Shown here in pieces: positions 1 through 9,134 of a stretch of 64,000 bases of DNA (its first letter is position 1; every line of letters begins with the position of its first letter). Source of the DNA: Acidimicrobiia bacterium (lineage in GTDB: Bacteria > Actinomycetota > Acidimicrobiia > IMCC26256 > PALSA-610); the NCBI GenBank assembly GCA_036271555.1, contig DATBAK010000085.1, positions 1 through 64,000 on the forward strand. The letters run 5' to 3'. The position numbers were made by a program, and so were the translations under genes. The notes under the pieces are model-generated. The model was not told the origin of the DNA. It worked only from the letters and a program-made list of their open reading frames with translations, and did no database searches.

Positions 1-140
1 CTCAGACACCTGATGCAGGGGTTCTGCAACAACTTCTTCAGGGCGGCGCCACGGCGGTCGATGAGCAGCCGAGGGTCAGGCGGGCGGATCGGAGGTCGCG
101 GCGGGCGACCGGCTCCCGCGGGCGATCTCTGGGAGCGCGC

Positions 141-2162
141 GTGTCGAAGGCGAAGCGGTTCGGAGCGATCGCGAGCGCGGTGCTCGTCGCGGTCGTCGGA
201 TGGGTGACGTCGGTGACGCCACCGGCGGGCGCGAGCGGTCCGCTGACGTTCGGCACCGTGCCGACCACCGTGCAACGGCTCAACGCGGTGGCGTGCCCGT
301 CGACGACGACGTGCATCGCGACCGGATACGACCAGTCGTCGGATCCGCTGATGGCGAAGACGACCGACGGCGGCCTGAACTGGACCACCGGATCGTTCCC
401 GAGCCCGAGCGGACCGAGCGGGCAGGCCATCGCATGTCCGACGCTGACTCGCTGTGTCGTGGCCACGGACACTGCAATCGAGGTGACCGACGACGGTGGT
501 ACGACGTGGACGGCCGGAACCCTTCCCGGCGGATTCCTCCGGTTCTACGGCGTGGCGTGCGCCACAGGGAGCGACTGTGTCGCGGTCGGCAGGGGCGGGA
601 GCTTCGGCGGCACGATCATCACCAGCGCCGACGGTGGCGGCACGTGGACCGTCACCGCGGCACCGTCGCGCACCATGTACGCGGCGAGTTGCCCGACGGC
701 GACCCACTGTGTCGCGGTCGGTCCGTACACCGTCGACACGAGTGACGACGGTGGCCAGACGTGGACGGAGCAGGCGCTGACCCACGAGTACCTCGAAGCG
801 ATCTCGTGTGCGACCGCGACCTCGTGCGTCGCCGGGGGCTTCGACTCCGTCAGCGGCGCCGCGCTTGCGATGGTGTCGGCCGACGGCGGCGCGAGCTGGA
901 CGGACCAGACCGTGTCGTCCAACGGGAACGTCAGTGCGCTCGCGTGCCCCGCCGTGAACGTCTGCGCGACCGCCGGAGACGACGGCGGTCCGATGATCGC
1001 GACGACGACCGACGGCAGCACGTGGAGCCTGCCGGCCGTCGACGCGTCGATCCACGGGATCTACGGCTACGGCGTCTCGTGTCCCTCGGTCGCGTGGTGC
1101 ATCGCGGTCGGCGACACGAACTCGAACGACGGGTTCGCGCTGCGCGTCCCGTTGCTCAGCACGACGCTCGGTATCGACACGCCGGGCGCACAGGCGGGCG
1201 ACGCGGGCCACGCGGTCGTGCCGCTCTCGCTGCACGCGACCGACTCGTGGAACGCGGCGACGCTCGGGTACTCCGCGACCGGGCTGCCGTCAGGGCTCGC
1301 GATCGATCCGAACACCGGTGTGATCACCGGCACGCCACAGGGCGCGTGCACGTGCTCGGTGCAGGTGACCGTGACCGACGACGCCGAGTCGACGGCTTCC
1401 GCGTCGTTCGCCTGGACCGTGACCGCGCAGTCGACCGGTGGGTACCGGCTGGGTGCGCGCGACGGCGGTGTGTTCTCGTTCGGCGCCGCGGACTTCGCGG
1501 GCTCCGCGGCACCGGTCGCGGGCGCTCCCATCGTCGGCATCGCGGCGACGCCGGATCACGCGGGCTACTGGCTCGTGTCGTCCGCCGGTGTCGTGCGCGC
1601 GTTCGGCGCCGCGCACGCGTTCGGCAACGCGAATGCGACCGATGTCGTCGGCATCGCATCGACGTCGAGCGGCGACGGCTACTGGGTCGTCGGTCGTGAC
1701 GGCGGCGTGTTCGCCTTCGGCGACGCGCACTTCTACGGATCGGCTGTGGGGATGACGGCGCACGCGGTCGTCGGCATGACACCGACGCCCGACGGCGACG
1801 GCTACTGGCTCGCGGCGGCCGACGGTGGGGTGTTCTCCTTCGGCGCCGCGCACTCGTACGGTTCCGCGGCCGGCATCGCGTTGCGTGCGCCGGTCGTCGG
1901 CATCACGGCGACGAGCGACGGTCACGGCTACTGGTTGGTTGCGTCCGACGGTGGTGTGTTCGCGTTCGGCGACGCCGCGTTCTTGGGCTCGGCGGCGCCG
2001 ATCACCATCGGTGCGCCGATCGTCGACATGGTCGCGACCGCCGACGATCGCGGTTACTGGGTCGTGGGTGCCGACGGCGGCATCTTCAGCTTCGGTGCCG
2101 CGGGCTTCGACGGCTCGACCGCGTCGGCGCGCCTCGTCGCCCCGGTCGTCGGCATCGCATAG
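141..2162 (+). CDS. Secreted protein: YCF48/BNR-like propeller, Ig-like domain and C-terminal GYW repeats
   Basis: 673 residues from a GTG start. Residues 1-31 form a signal peptide (KAKR, hydrophobic stretch, AGA cleavage region). Residues 33-330 hold repeated C-x-T/S-x-x-C and DGGxTW motifs like photosystem-assembly YCF48/BNR-type propeller blades. Residues 345-425 contain a putative-Ig domain (GLPSGLAI..TGVITGTP). The last 240 residues are six repeats of the GYWLVASDGGVFAFGDA type, widespread in actinobacterial exported proteins. No catalytic residues are recognisable, so a surface or wall-associated binding role is inferred. The protein ends directly after the sixth repeat. Confidence 0.85.
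   Translation: MSKAKRFGAIASAVLVAVVGWVTSVTPPAGASGPLTFGTVPTTVQRLNAVACPSTTTCIATGYDQSSDPLMAKTTDGGLNWTTGSFPSPSGPSGQAIACPTLTRCVVATDTAIEVTDDGGTTWTAGTLPGGFLRFYGVACATGSDCVAVGRGGSFGGTIITSADGGGTWTVTAAPSRTMYAASCPTATHCVAVGPYTVDTSDDGGQTWTEQALTHEYLEAISCATATSCVAGGFDSVSGAALAMVSADGGASWTDQTVSSNGNVSALACPAVNVCATAGDDGGPMIATTTDGSTWSLPAVDASIHGIYGYGVSCPSVAWCIAVGDTNSNDGFALRVPLLSTTLGIDTPGAQAGDAGHAVVPLSLHATDSWNAATLGYSATGLPSGLAIDPNTGVITGTPQGACTCSVQVTVTDDAESTASASFAWTVTAQSTGGYRLGARDGGVFSFGAADFAGSAAPVAGAPIVGIAATPDHAGYWLVSSAGVVRAFGAAHAFGNANATDVVGIASTSSGDGYWVVGRDGGVFAFGDAHFYGSAVGMTAHAVVGMTPTPDGDGYWLAAADGGVFSFGAAHSYGSAAGIALRAPVVGITATSDGHGYWLVASDGGVFAFGDAAFLGSAAPITIGAPIVDMVATADDRGYWVVGADGGIFSFGAAGFDGSTASARLVAPVVGIA
1438..2162 (+). 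repeat. Six in-frame ~40-residue GYW/DGGVFxFG repeats
   Basis: Coding repeats at the 3' end of the secreted protein gene. Each unit has a GYWxV core, DGGVFxFG, an A-x-FxGS turn and a closing VVGI/A-T segment. The second unit is the most diverged (SSAGVVRAFG). Confidence 0.85.
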
Positions 2163-2179
2163 CTCGGTGGGGCGCGTGG

Positions 2180-2722
2180 TCAGACGTTGTTCACCGCGTC
2201 ACGGGCGGCGGCGACGACGGCGGCGGAGCCGGTGATCTGGAAGCCGTCGATGAACACCGCGGTGTCGCCCTTCAGGAAGCCGACCGCGGTGCGGGTCTTG
2301 CCGAAGTCGTCGAGGTAGGCGTCGTCGCCGAGACCGCTCAGCTTCTTGGCCTTCGGCGCCTCCATCGACGGGTCGTAGAACTCCTTGCCCTGGAAGACCT
2401 GCACGAGCACGGACGAGCCGTTGCCCGGGTGCCAGCTGCACTGGTGGCCGCGGTTCTCGCTCGTCGGTCCCGTGGGCTTCGCGGCGGTGCCGAGGATCGC
2501 CTGGACGTCGGCGGCGCTCACGATCGTGCAGGGGTTCGGGCCGTCGTCGGATCGGCCCGACGGGGCGTTCACGACGCCGGTGCCCGCGACCTGCGAGGTC
2601 GTGCTCGTGGGCGTGCCGGCCTTGTCCGCGGCGGCACCCAACGAGTCGGACGACGAGCAGGCGGCGGCGCCGACGCCGAGGGCCGCGATCAGCAGCGTGG
2701 AGGTGAGCAGGCGGGCGGGCAT
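2180..2722 (-). CDS. DUF3558-like lipoprotein
   Basis: 180 residues from the ATG at 2722, chosen because it gives a clean lipoprotein signal: MPAR, hydrophobic LLIAALGVGAA, lipobox GAAAC with Cys about residue 22. The mature part has a Ser/Thr-rich linker and then a domain beginning NPCTIVSAADVQAILG, with a second Cys (QCSWH) and a GLGDDAYL motif, typical of the actinobacterial DUF3558 lipoproteins. Function is unknown; it should sit on the outer face of the membrane. It is convergent with the preceding repeat protein, only 17 bases away. Confidence 0.75.
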   Translation of the reverse strand: MPARLLTSTLLIAALGVGAAACSSSDSLGAAADKAGTPTSTTSQVAGTGVVNAPSGRSDDGPNPCTIVSAADVQAILGTAAKPTGPTSENRGHQCSWHPGNGSSVLVQVFQGKEFYDPSMEAPKAKKLSGLGDDAYLDDFGKTRTAVGFLKGDTAVFIDGFQITGSAAVVAAARDAVNNV

Positions 2723-2833
2723 GGTTCGGTCTCCGTTCCGAGTCGGGCGTGCCGACCCAGTGGACCGCGAACCAGCCCTCCGCCACCTGAGCAATCGTTG
2801 CTCAATCTCTTCGAGCCCGGCCCCGCCCGCCGC

Positions 2834-4459
2834 TCACGCGATCGGCGGCACCGGCTGCGGCGGGGCTTCACCGCGGTAGTGCGCGCTCGGGCGGATCAAC
2901 CGGTTGTCGGCGGCCTGCTCGAGGATGTGAGCGCACCAGCCGATCGCACGGCTCGACGCGAACGTCGGCGTGAACATCTCGCGCGGCACGCCGCACGAAT
3001 CCATCACGATGCCCGCGTAGAACTCGACGTTCGTGTAGAGCTTGCGGCCCGGCTTGAGCTCCGCGAGCACGTCGATCGCCGTCGCCTCGATGTGGCGGGC
3101 GCGCTCCATCTTCTCGCCGCCGAGTGACTCGGCGACGTCGCGCAGCATGAGCGAGCGCGGGTCGTCGGTCTTGTAGACACGGTGCCCGAAGCCCATGAGC
3201 CGGTCGCCCCGCTCGACCGCGGCGCGCAGCCACCCCTCGGCGCGGTCCGCGGTGCCGATCTGGTCGAGCATGTCGAGCGCGCGGCTCGGCGCGCCGCCGT
3301 GGAGTGGACCCGAGAGCGCGCCGATCGCGCCGACGACCGCGGCGCCGAGGTCGGCACCGGTCGACGTGATGACGCGCGCCGTGAACGTCGACGCGTTGAA
3401 GCCGTGGTCGATCGTCGAGATGAGGTACTTCTCGACCGCGGCCGCGTGCTCATCGGTCGGGACCTTCCCCTGCATCATGTAGAGGTAGTTCGCGGCGTAG
3501 CCGAGCTTCGGGTCGGGCGCGACCGGGTCGAGGCCCTGTCGCAACCGGAACAGCGCGGTGACGAGCGTGGGGATCGCCGCGCAGACGAGCATCGCGTTCG
3601 CACGCAGCTCGGTCGACTCGACGTCGAGCGACGGCTTGAACCCAGTCGCGGCGCCGAGGAGCGAGACCGCGGTCCGCAACGCGTCGAGGGGCACGAACGT
3701 GTCGCCCGCCTTCGCGATCTCGGGCAGCACGCTCGCGACCGACTCGGGGAGCGCGCGCAACGGGCGGTTCTCGTGGTGGAACGCCTCGCGCTCCGCGAGC
3801 GTCGTCGGGAGCGCACCGTCGAACATGAGCCGCCAGATGTCCTCGATCGGCCGCGACTTCGCGAGGTCGATCGCGCTGTATTGGCGGTAGTGGTAGAAGC
3901 CTTCGAGGCCGCGCACGTCGCCGACCTCGGTCTCGGCGACGACGACGCCTTCGAGGCCGCGCGGTGTCTCGTGCGCGAGCGCCTCGACCGGTTGGATCAT
4001 CGCGATGCGCATGAGATCGCGCATCGACACGATGCCGATGAGCTTCCCGCCTTCGACGACGGGGATGTGGCGATACCCGTGCTCGGCGACGTGCGCGAAC
4101 GCCTCGCGCGCCGAGAGGTCGGGCCCAATGGTGTCGGGCTCCGCGGTCATCCACTCCGACACCTTCGCGGTCGACGCGTCGGATCCCGCGGCCGCGAAGC
4201 GCAGCATGTCGCGCTCGGTGAGGATGCCGGTGGCGCGACCGTCGGCGTCGACGATCACGACCGATCCCACCTTCTGCTCCCGCATGCGCCCCGCCACGGT
4301 GGCGATGGTCTCGGCTGCGGTGGCCGAGGCGACCGGGGCGCTCATGACCTCGCGGATCGTGCGCTCGGCTGTGTTGGTCTTGTCCTGCTCCGGCATGGTC
4401 ACCTTCTTCTCGTCTGCCTCTTTTTGGGTCTTGCGATCTTTTCGGCGTCCTCCGCTCAC
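2834..4459 (-). CDS. Citrate synthase with an N-terminal CBS-domain pair
   Basis: 541 residues. Two CBS motifs come first (about 33-95 and 97-155: TIREVMSAP..GSVVIVD..GILTERDML and VSEWMTAEP..HIPVVEGGKLIGIVSMRDLM). A citrate/2-methylcitrate synthase domain follows (about 175-535) with the expected catalytic residues H352 (DHGFNAST), H387 (GPLHGG), H426 (GHRVYK) and D487. It should condense an acyl-CoA with oxaloacetate, probably with allosteric control by an adenine nucleotide bound to the CBS pair. The GTG start overlaps the stop of the upstream enoyl-CoA hydratase gene (GTGA). An ATG at 4396, preceded by AGAAGGTG, would remove a Lys/Arg-rich leader and is an alternative start. Confidence 0.9.
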   Translation of the reverse strand: MSGGRRKDRKTQKEADEKKVTMPEQDKTNTAERTIREVMSAPVASATAAETIATVAGRMREQKVGSVVIVDADGRATGILTERDMLRFAAAGSDASTAKVSEWMTAEPDTIGPDLSAREAFAHVAEHGYRHIPVVEGGKLIGIVSMRDLMRIAMIQPVEALAHETPRGLEGVVVAETEVGDVRGLEGFYHYRQYSAIDLAKSRPIEDIWRLMFDGALPTTLAEREAFHHENRPLRALPESVASVLPEIAKAGDTFVPLDALRTAVSLLGAATGFKPSLDVESTELRANAMLVCAAIPTLVTALFRLRQGLDPVAPDPKLGYAANYLYMMQGKVPTDEHAAAVEKYLISTIDHGFNASTFTARVITSTGADLGAAVVGAIGALSGPLHGGAPSRALDMLDQIGTADRAEGWLRAAVERGDRLMGFGHRVYKTDDPRSLMLRDVAESLGGEKMERARHIEATAIDVLAELKPGRKLYTNVEFYAGIVMDSCGVPREMFTPTFASSRAIGWCAHILEQAADNRLIRPSAHYRGEAPPQPVPPIA

Positions 4460-5259
4460 GGCGCCTTCGGCGCCGGGCCGCCTGGGCCCTGGATCGCGCG
4501 GGCGCCGTGGCGTCCGGCGCCGGCACTGAAGCGGGATGCGCCGGCGGTGGCCTCGCCCGAAGCCAGGGATTCGAGGGCGTGGAGGTACTCATTCTGCATC
4601 GCGGCGTCGAGGTCGAGAGACCACTGCTCGTAGCTCGAAAGCCGGTCGTGGCGCAGACACACCTGGGGGAGCGCGGCGAGCTCGGTCGCGAGGGCGATCG
4701 CGGCCCGGCGGGCGTCGCCCTTCTCGACCAATCGGTTCGCCAGGCCCATGCGCAGGGCCTCGTCGCCGGAGACGCCGCGGCCCGTGAGGATGAGGTCGAG
4801 CGCGTGCGAGTGGCCGATCAGGCGCGCGAGGCGCACGGTGCCGCCGTCGACGAGCGGCACGCCCCAGCGCCGGCAGAACACCCCGAACACGGCGTCGCGC
4901 GCGGCGACGCGCAGATCGCACCAGATCGCGAGCTCGAGCCCGCCCGCGACGGCGAACCCCTCGACCGCGGCGATCACGGGCTTCGGCAGCAGCATGCGCG
5001 TCGGGCCCATCGGTCCGTCGCCGTCGGCGAGCACGCGGTTGCCGCGCCCTTCGGCGACCGCCTTGAGGTCGGCGCCCGCGCAGAAGGTGCCGCTCGCGCC
5101 GGTGAGCACCGCGACCGCTTGCGAGTCGTCGTGCTCGAACTCACGGAACGCGTCGGCGAGCAGTGCGGCGGTCGGGCCGTCGACCGCGTTGCGTGCGGCG
5201 GGCCGGTCGATCTCGACGATCGTGACCGCCCCCTGACGGTCGACGTTCACGGCGCTCAC
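4456..5259 (-). CDS. Enoyl-CoA hydratase/isomerase family protein
   Basis: 267 residues, crotonase fold. The oxyanion-hole region reads GTFCAGADLKAV and the second is AAVEGFAVAGGLELAIWCDLRVAA. The usual hydratase glutamate of the GGG-x-E motif appears here as GGLELA. The GTG start overlaps the stop of the phosphatase gene and its own stop overlaps the start of the CBS-citrate synthase gene, so the three are probably translated as one operon. The substrate cannot be read from sequence. The C-terminal 30 residues are Gly/Ala/Pro-rich and probably disordered. Confidence 0.85.
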   Translation of the reverse strand: MSAVNVDRQGAVTIVEIDRPAARNAVDGPTAALLADAFREFEHDDSQAVAVLTGASGTFCAGADLKAVAEGRGNRVLADGDGPMGPTRMLLPKPVIAAVEGFAVAGGLELAIWCDLRVAARDAVFGVFCRRWGVPLVDGGTVRLARLIGHSHALDLILTGRGVSGDEALRMGLANRLVEKGDARRAAIALATELAALPQVCLRHDRLSSYEQWSLDLDAAMQNEYLHALESLASGEATAGASRFSAGAGRHGARAIQGPGGPAPKAP

Positions 5260-5882
5260 GGTTGACGCTCCGGCGCGTCATCGCGTGTCGCTTCGAGGTG
5301 CGCGTGCTCGTTCAGCGTTGCGATGCTCCGGATCCCGTTGCGCGACGCGACGACGCGCGAGATCGACGTGTACTTCGGTTCGAACCAGAGGTAACGGTCG
5401 ATGCCGAGGATCGACGCGAGCGCGCAGTTGATCACGCCGCCGTGGCACACCGCGACGACGCGCCGGCCGGGGAAGCGGTCGACGATCTCCTCGACCGCGT
5501 TCGCGACGCGCGCCTTGAACACGTGTGCAGGATCGGCGCCGAAGTCTTCCCACCGACCTTCGACCATCGCGTGCCAACGGGGATCACCCGACGCCTGCAG
5601 CTCGTCCATCGGGATGTAGTCCGCCGAAGCGGCGTCGTACTCGACGAGTCCGTCGACGATCTCGATGTCGAGCCCGTGCATGGTCGCGATCGGTTGGGCG
5701 GTCTCGCGCGCGCGGTGCATCGGGCTGCTGAGCACGACGTCGACCGCTTCGGCCGCGAGCCACTGCGCGAGCCGCCGGGTCTGCTCGTTGCCGAGCTCGG
5801 TGAGACCGGGGTCCGCCGGCCCGTCGACGCTGCCCGCCGGCGTGCGCACGGGCTCCGCGTGCCGAACGAGCGCGAGGTCCAT
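5256..5882 (-). CDS. Histidine phosphatase (phosphoglycerate-mutase-like)
   Basis: 208 residues from the ATG at 5882, which places the catalytic LVRHAEP motif at residues 4-10. Other family residues are visible: SSPMHRARETAQP (arginine of the phosphate pocket), an acidic E near LVEYD, and CHGGVI with the second catalytic histidine. It is a branch-1 histidine phosphatase; the substrate is not inferable. It is first in a coupled operon with the enoyl-CoA hydratase and CBS-citrate synthase genes. Confidence 0.85.
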   Translation of the reverse strand: MDLALVRHAEPVRTPAGSVDGPADPGLTELGNEQTRRLAQWLAAEAVDVVLSSPMHRARETAQPIATMHGLDIEIVDGLVEYDAASADYIPMDELQASGDPRWHAMVEGRWEDFGADPAHVFKARVANAVEEIVDRFPGRRVVAVCHGGVINCALASILGIDRYLWFEPKYTSISRVVASRNGIRSIATLNEHAHLEATRDDAPERQP

Positions 5883-5916
5883 CAGCGCAACGAGAACCCG
5901 AGGTCTGACGCGCGTG

Positions 5917-7902
5917 TCAGTGGACGTACTTCGCGATGCGGCCGTTGCCGCCGGTGCCGACGAACACTGCACCGTCGGTCACGGCCGGCGCACTCGGCGA
6001 GTTGGATCCGACGAACACCGTCGTGAGGATGGCGCCGCTCGGTGAAAGCGCAACCAGCTCGCCACCCGTGTTGGTGACGTAGACGACCCCGTCCGCGATT
6101 GCCGGCTTCGACTCGATGGCCGCGCCGGTCTGGGTGTTCCACGACTCGTCGCCGGTGAGCGCCGACACCGCTCGCAACGTCCCGTGAGGGTCGCTCCCAC
6201 CGATGAAGAGGACGCCGTTCGCGAGTGCGAGGTTCTCGTCGAGCGCGTACCCGGTCGAGATCAGGCGGTGGTTCTGCCAGCCCCGTGAGCCGTCGGCCGC
6301 GTTGAACGCGTAGACGTTCCCGTTCGCGGATCCGACGTACACCTTGCCCCCGGGCCCGTAGAACTTGTTCGACAGGACCGGGTTACCGAGTGCGAGCTTG
6401 CCCGCCTGCTTCTGCCACACGACCTGTCGAGTCGCGCGGTCGATCGCGTAGAGCATGCCGTTGTCGGCGCCGACGTACAGGTTCTTGTCGTCGAGCGTGA
6501 GCGCCGAGTGGATCTTCGGGGAACCGGGGAGCGTGATCGGCCACCCTGGCTCCGACTGCCCGGTCGGTTCCTTCACTGCGACGATCGACCCGTTCTCGTC
6601 GGTCGCGTACAGGACGAGGTCGCGCACCGCGGGCGAACTGTCGAACACGAAGCTGCTCGTGCTGCCGCTGGGGTACTGCCACAGATGTGCGGGCCCGAGA
6701 TGCGGATCGAACCCGTACAGGAATCCGTTGTGCTCTGCGATGAAGACGCGTCCGGAGTCGACGACCGGCGGCGCGTTGACCGAGCTGCCGGTCGCGACCT
6801 GGCCGACCGAATCGGGTTTGCTGCTCGTGCTGTCCTCGCGAAACGCGAACGCCGAGCCCTCCGCGGAGTTGACGTAGACGACACCCTCGGCGATCGCAGC
6901 TGCCGACGCCTGACTCCCGCCGACGTGCGCCGACCACGCGCGGTGCAGCCCAGCGTGAACCCTGGTCGAGTCGAGCACGTTCTCGGTCGGGTTCTCGGAC
7001 GCCTTCTGCGCGTCGTAGCCGAACTGGTTCCAATCGGTGTGCACGTAGAAGTCGGCGGTCGCCTTCCGCTTGCTCTGCAGACCCTTCGCGACGATCTGGT
7101 CCGAGCCCGGCGGTGCCGACGTCGGCACGTTGAAGGCCAGATCGAAATGGCCGGCGCCGTCGGTCGGCGGGGTCACGGTGACGGGCCGTCCCGCGACCGC
7201 GACCTGCACCCGCTCGTCGGGCAGGAATCCGTATCCGTGCATGTACGACGCGGTGCCCGGCGGACCGTCGCCGACCTTGAGCGTGATCTGTCCCGTCGGA
7301 ACCGTCGGGGCATCGGTGCACAGCGAGTCGACGGTGAAGAAACCGGTACCGGCATCGATCGTGACCGAATTGATCAAGTTCGCGCCGCCGGTGAGGTCGT
7401 ACTGCGTCATGTGCCGGCCGTGCGAGTTGTTGATGTGCGCGACCCCGCCGAGGTCGTTGTCGTTCTTGTCGAGTGCGCTCACGGTCACGTTCGTGCCCGC
7501 CGCAGAGTCGACGAGCAAGCTCAAGGTCGTCGCCGCGTGCGTCAGCGTGATCGTCGGGGTCGACGCGGGCGTGAACGTCGCGAAGTGCGTCTGCTCGCTC
7601 GAGAAGTCGCCCGCGGGGTACTTGCCGTCGTACTCGCCGGTCCCGAAGTCGCCGACCCTCCAGCCGCTCAATCCGAGACCCTTGACCGACGAGTTGGAGA
7701 GGCTCTGCGCGTCACCGAACTGCTCGAACCCCACGAAGCCGCCGCTCGTGCAGGTGAACGAGTCGGGGTTGATCTCTTTCCAGGTCCCGGTGACGGTGTC
7801 CCTGCGCGTCGCCCCGGCTCCCTGTGGCACGAGCGCGACGGCGCCGAACCCCACGGAAGCCGCGAGAAGCGTCACGAATGCTCGACGAGTGCTCCGCCGC
7901 AT
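5917..7902 (-). CDS. Exported PQQ-type beta-propeller protein
   Basis: 661 residues from the ATG at 7902, which follows a G-rich ribosome-binding site. The N-terminus MRRSTRRAFVTLLAASVG ending in AGA is a signal peptide, possibly Tat-like. Residues 35-200 look like a beta-sandwich domain with a predicted-cysteine pair (FTCTSGG, DSLCTD). The rest is a propeller of PQQ/YncE-type blades with repeated G-x-VYV-x-(S/N), D-x-x-TGxxxW patterns. No quinoprotein dehydrogenase active-site set is obvious, so a structural or binding role outside the membrane is more likely. Confidence 0.75.
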   Translation of the reverse strand: MRRSTRRAFVTLLAASVGFGAVALVPQGAGATRRDTVTGTWKEINPDSFTCTSGGFVGFEQFGDAQSLSNSSVKGLGLSGWRVGDFGTGEYDGKYPAGDFSSEQTHFATFTPASTPTITLTHAATTLSLLVDSAAGTNVTVSALDKNDNDLGGVAHINNSHGRHMTQYDLTGGANLINSVTIDAGTGFFTVDSLCTDAPTVPTGQITLKVGDGPPGTASYMHGYGFLPDERVQVAVAGRPVTVTPPTDGAGHFDLAFNVPTSAPPGSDQIVAKGLQSKRKATADFYVHTDWNQFGYDAQKASENPTENVLDSTRVHAGLHRAWSAHVGGSQASAAAIAEGVVYVNSAEGSAFAFREDSTSSKPDSVGQVATGSSVNAPPVVDSGRVFIAEHNGFLYGFDPHLGPAHLWQYPSGSTSSFVFDSSPAVRDLVLYATDENGSIVAVKEPTGQSEPGWPITLPGSPKIHSALTLDDKNLYVGADNGMLYAIDRATRQVVWQKQAGKLALGNPVLSNKFYGPGGKVYVGSANGNVYAFNAADGSRGWQNHRLISTGYALDENLALANGVLFIGGSDPHGTLRAVSALTGDESWNTQTGAAIESKPAIADGVVYVTNTGGELVALSPSGAILTTVFVGSNSPSAPAVTDGAVFVGTGGNGRIAKYVH

Positions 7903-7941
7903 TGTCGGCCCCCCCAAGATGCTGCGTCGAATGGTTGGAAG

Positions 7942-8544
7942 CTAGGAGTTGAGCTCCGCGACCGTCAATACGTCGCTGCGTTGCTCGACGATCGTCTTCA
8001 ACTCGGCGATCTGCTGCGACAACGCGAGGAAGTGCTGAGTCTCGTAGTCCGGCGTTTTGAGCATCGTGACGATGGCGCCGTTTGGTTCGAGTACCGCGCG
8101 CTCGACCTCGGCCACGTCGGAAGCACCCTGTTGCGCAATCGCCGCGAGCAGGTCCTCCTTGCAGATCTTCTCGTGACGGAGCGCCTTCTCGATGAACACT
8201 CCATCTTCGATGAGCACGGTCGCAGATCCCTCGACGAGCTTGCGGGCGCGGACGCTGCGGAAGATGAGCGCCGCCATCAAGGCGTTCACGCCGAACAACA
8301 CGCTCGCACCGACGACCGCGCCCGTGACGGTGTTGTCGTTCCCGATGATGCCGTTCTGGACGGCGTTCGCCACCGCGAGCAGGACGACGAAGTCGAGCGT
8401 GTTGAGCTGCCCGAGCTCGCGTTTGCCGGCCAGCCGCAAGCCGACCACGAGGAATGCGTACACGAGCAGGGCCCGCACCACCTTCTCGATGATGGGAACG
8501 TCGAGGTGAAACAGGCTGTGAGCGATTCCGATTGCACACAACAT
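7942..8544 (-). CDS. DUF421/YetF-family membrane protein
   Basis: 200 residues. Three hydrophobic helices lie in about the first 95 residues (VRALLVYAFLVVGLRLAGKRELGQ, FVVLLAVANAVQNGIIG, VGASVLFGVNALMAAL), followed by a cytosolic DUF421 domain (ARKLVEGSATVLIEDG..LRHEKICKEDLLAAI..VERAVLEPNG). This is the architecture of YetF/YdfR-like proteins, known in Bacillus as germination-associated; the function here is unknown. The start lies 2 bases after the stop of the PsiE-like gene, so the two are co-translated. Confidence 0.85.
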   Translation of the reverse strand: MLCAIGIAHSLFHLDVPIIEKVVRALLVYAFLVVGLRLAGKRELGQLNTLDFVVLLAVANAVQNGIIGNDNTVTGAVVGASVLFGVNALMAALIFRSVRARKLVEGSATVLIEDGVFIEKALRHEKICKEDLLAAIAQQGASDVAEVERAVLEPNGAIVTMLKTPDYETQHFLALSQQIAELKTIVEQRSDVLTVAELNS

Positions 8545-8546
8545 CG

Positions 8547-9134
8547 TCAGTGCTCCTTCTTGATGTCGAAGTGCTTGACCAAGACCAGGGCGACGACGAG
8601 CAGCAGCGCGATCATCAGATCGACGCCGAGCGAGATCATGTGCTGCAAGAACAGCGAGTCGTGTTGAGAACCCGACAATGACGATCTCGCACCCACGACC
8701 AGGATCTCGCGCACGGCCGAGATGACTCCGATGACGAGGAACGGCTGGAGTTGCAGCCTTCCGTCGCGAAAATGCGCGAGGACCGTCGTGAAGATCTCGA
8801 GCACGATGATGACGAACAAGACGCTGTCGACCAGCTCCGGTACCTGGGTCTGAAAGCTCGTCGAGTGGAGGAGCGCCGCGCCGACCGAGTGCACGAGCGC
8901 GACGCCCGCAGCCGCGACGAGCACGAGTGCCACCGCGTAGTGCAGGAGGTCCTCGGCCCAGACGAGGGGCCGCATTGCACGCGGAGTGCCTCGGTGCACC
9001 CGCCGCCGCCGAGGCCAGTGGCGCGCTTCGGCTTCATCGGCGACGCCCTCACCCGTGGGCGCGGTCGAGTCGTTCGGCAGACGAGCACTTCCCGTCGGCA
9101 GCCACGCGTGCTCGACGACCGTCTGGCCCGTCAT
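8547..9134 (-). CDS. PsiE-like (phosphate-starvation-inducible E) membrane protein
   Basis: 195 residues from the ATG at 9134, whose ATGA overlaps the stop of the small gene upstream. After a charged, probably cytosolic leader of about 55 residues come four predicted helices: LLHYAVALVLVAAAGVALV, VLFVIIVLEIFTTVLAHF, FLVIGVISAVREILVVG and ISLGVDLMIALLLVVALVLV. The helix pattern and the R-L/D-E-I-F-T-T and RE-ILV positions fit the PsiE family. Biochemical role unknown. Confidence 0.7.
   Translation of the reverse strand: MTGQTVVEHAWLPTGSARLPNDSTAPTGEGVADEAEARHWPRRRRVHRGTPRAMRPLVWAEDLLHYAVALVLVAAAGVALVHSVGAALLHSTSFQTQVPELVDSVLFVIIVLEIFTTVLAHFRDGRLQLQPFLVIGVISAVREILVVGARSSLSGSQHDSLFLQHMISLGVDLMIALLLVVALVLVKHFDIKKEH

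Noticed and set aside
1-140. Possible coding start before the repeat protein
   Set aside because: The short frames are Arg-rich high-GC shadows; nothing recognisable is seen.
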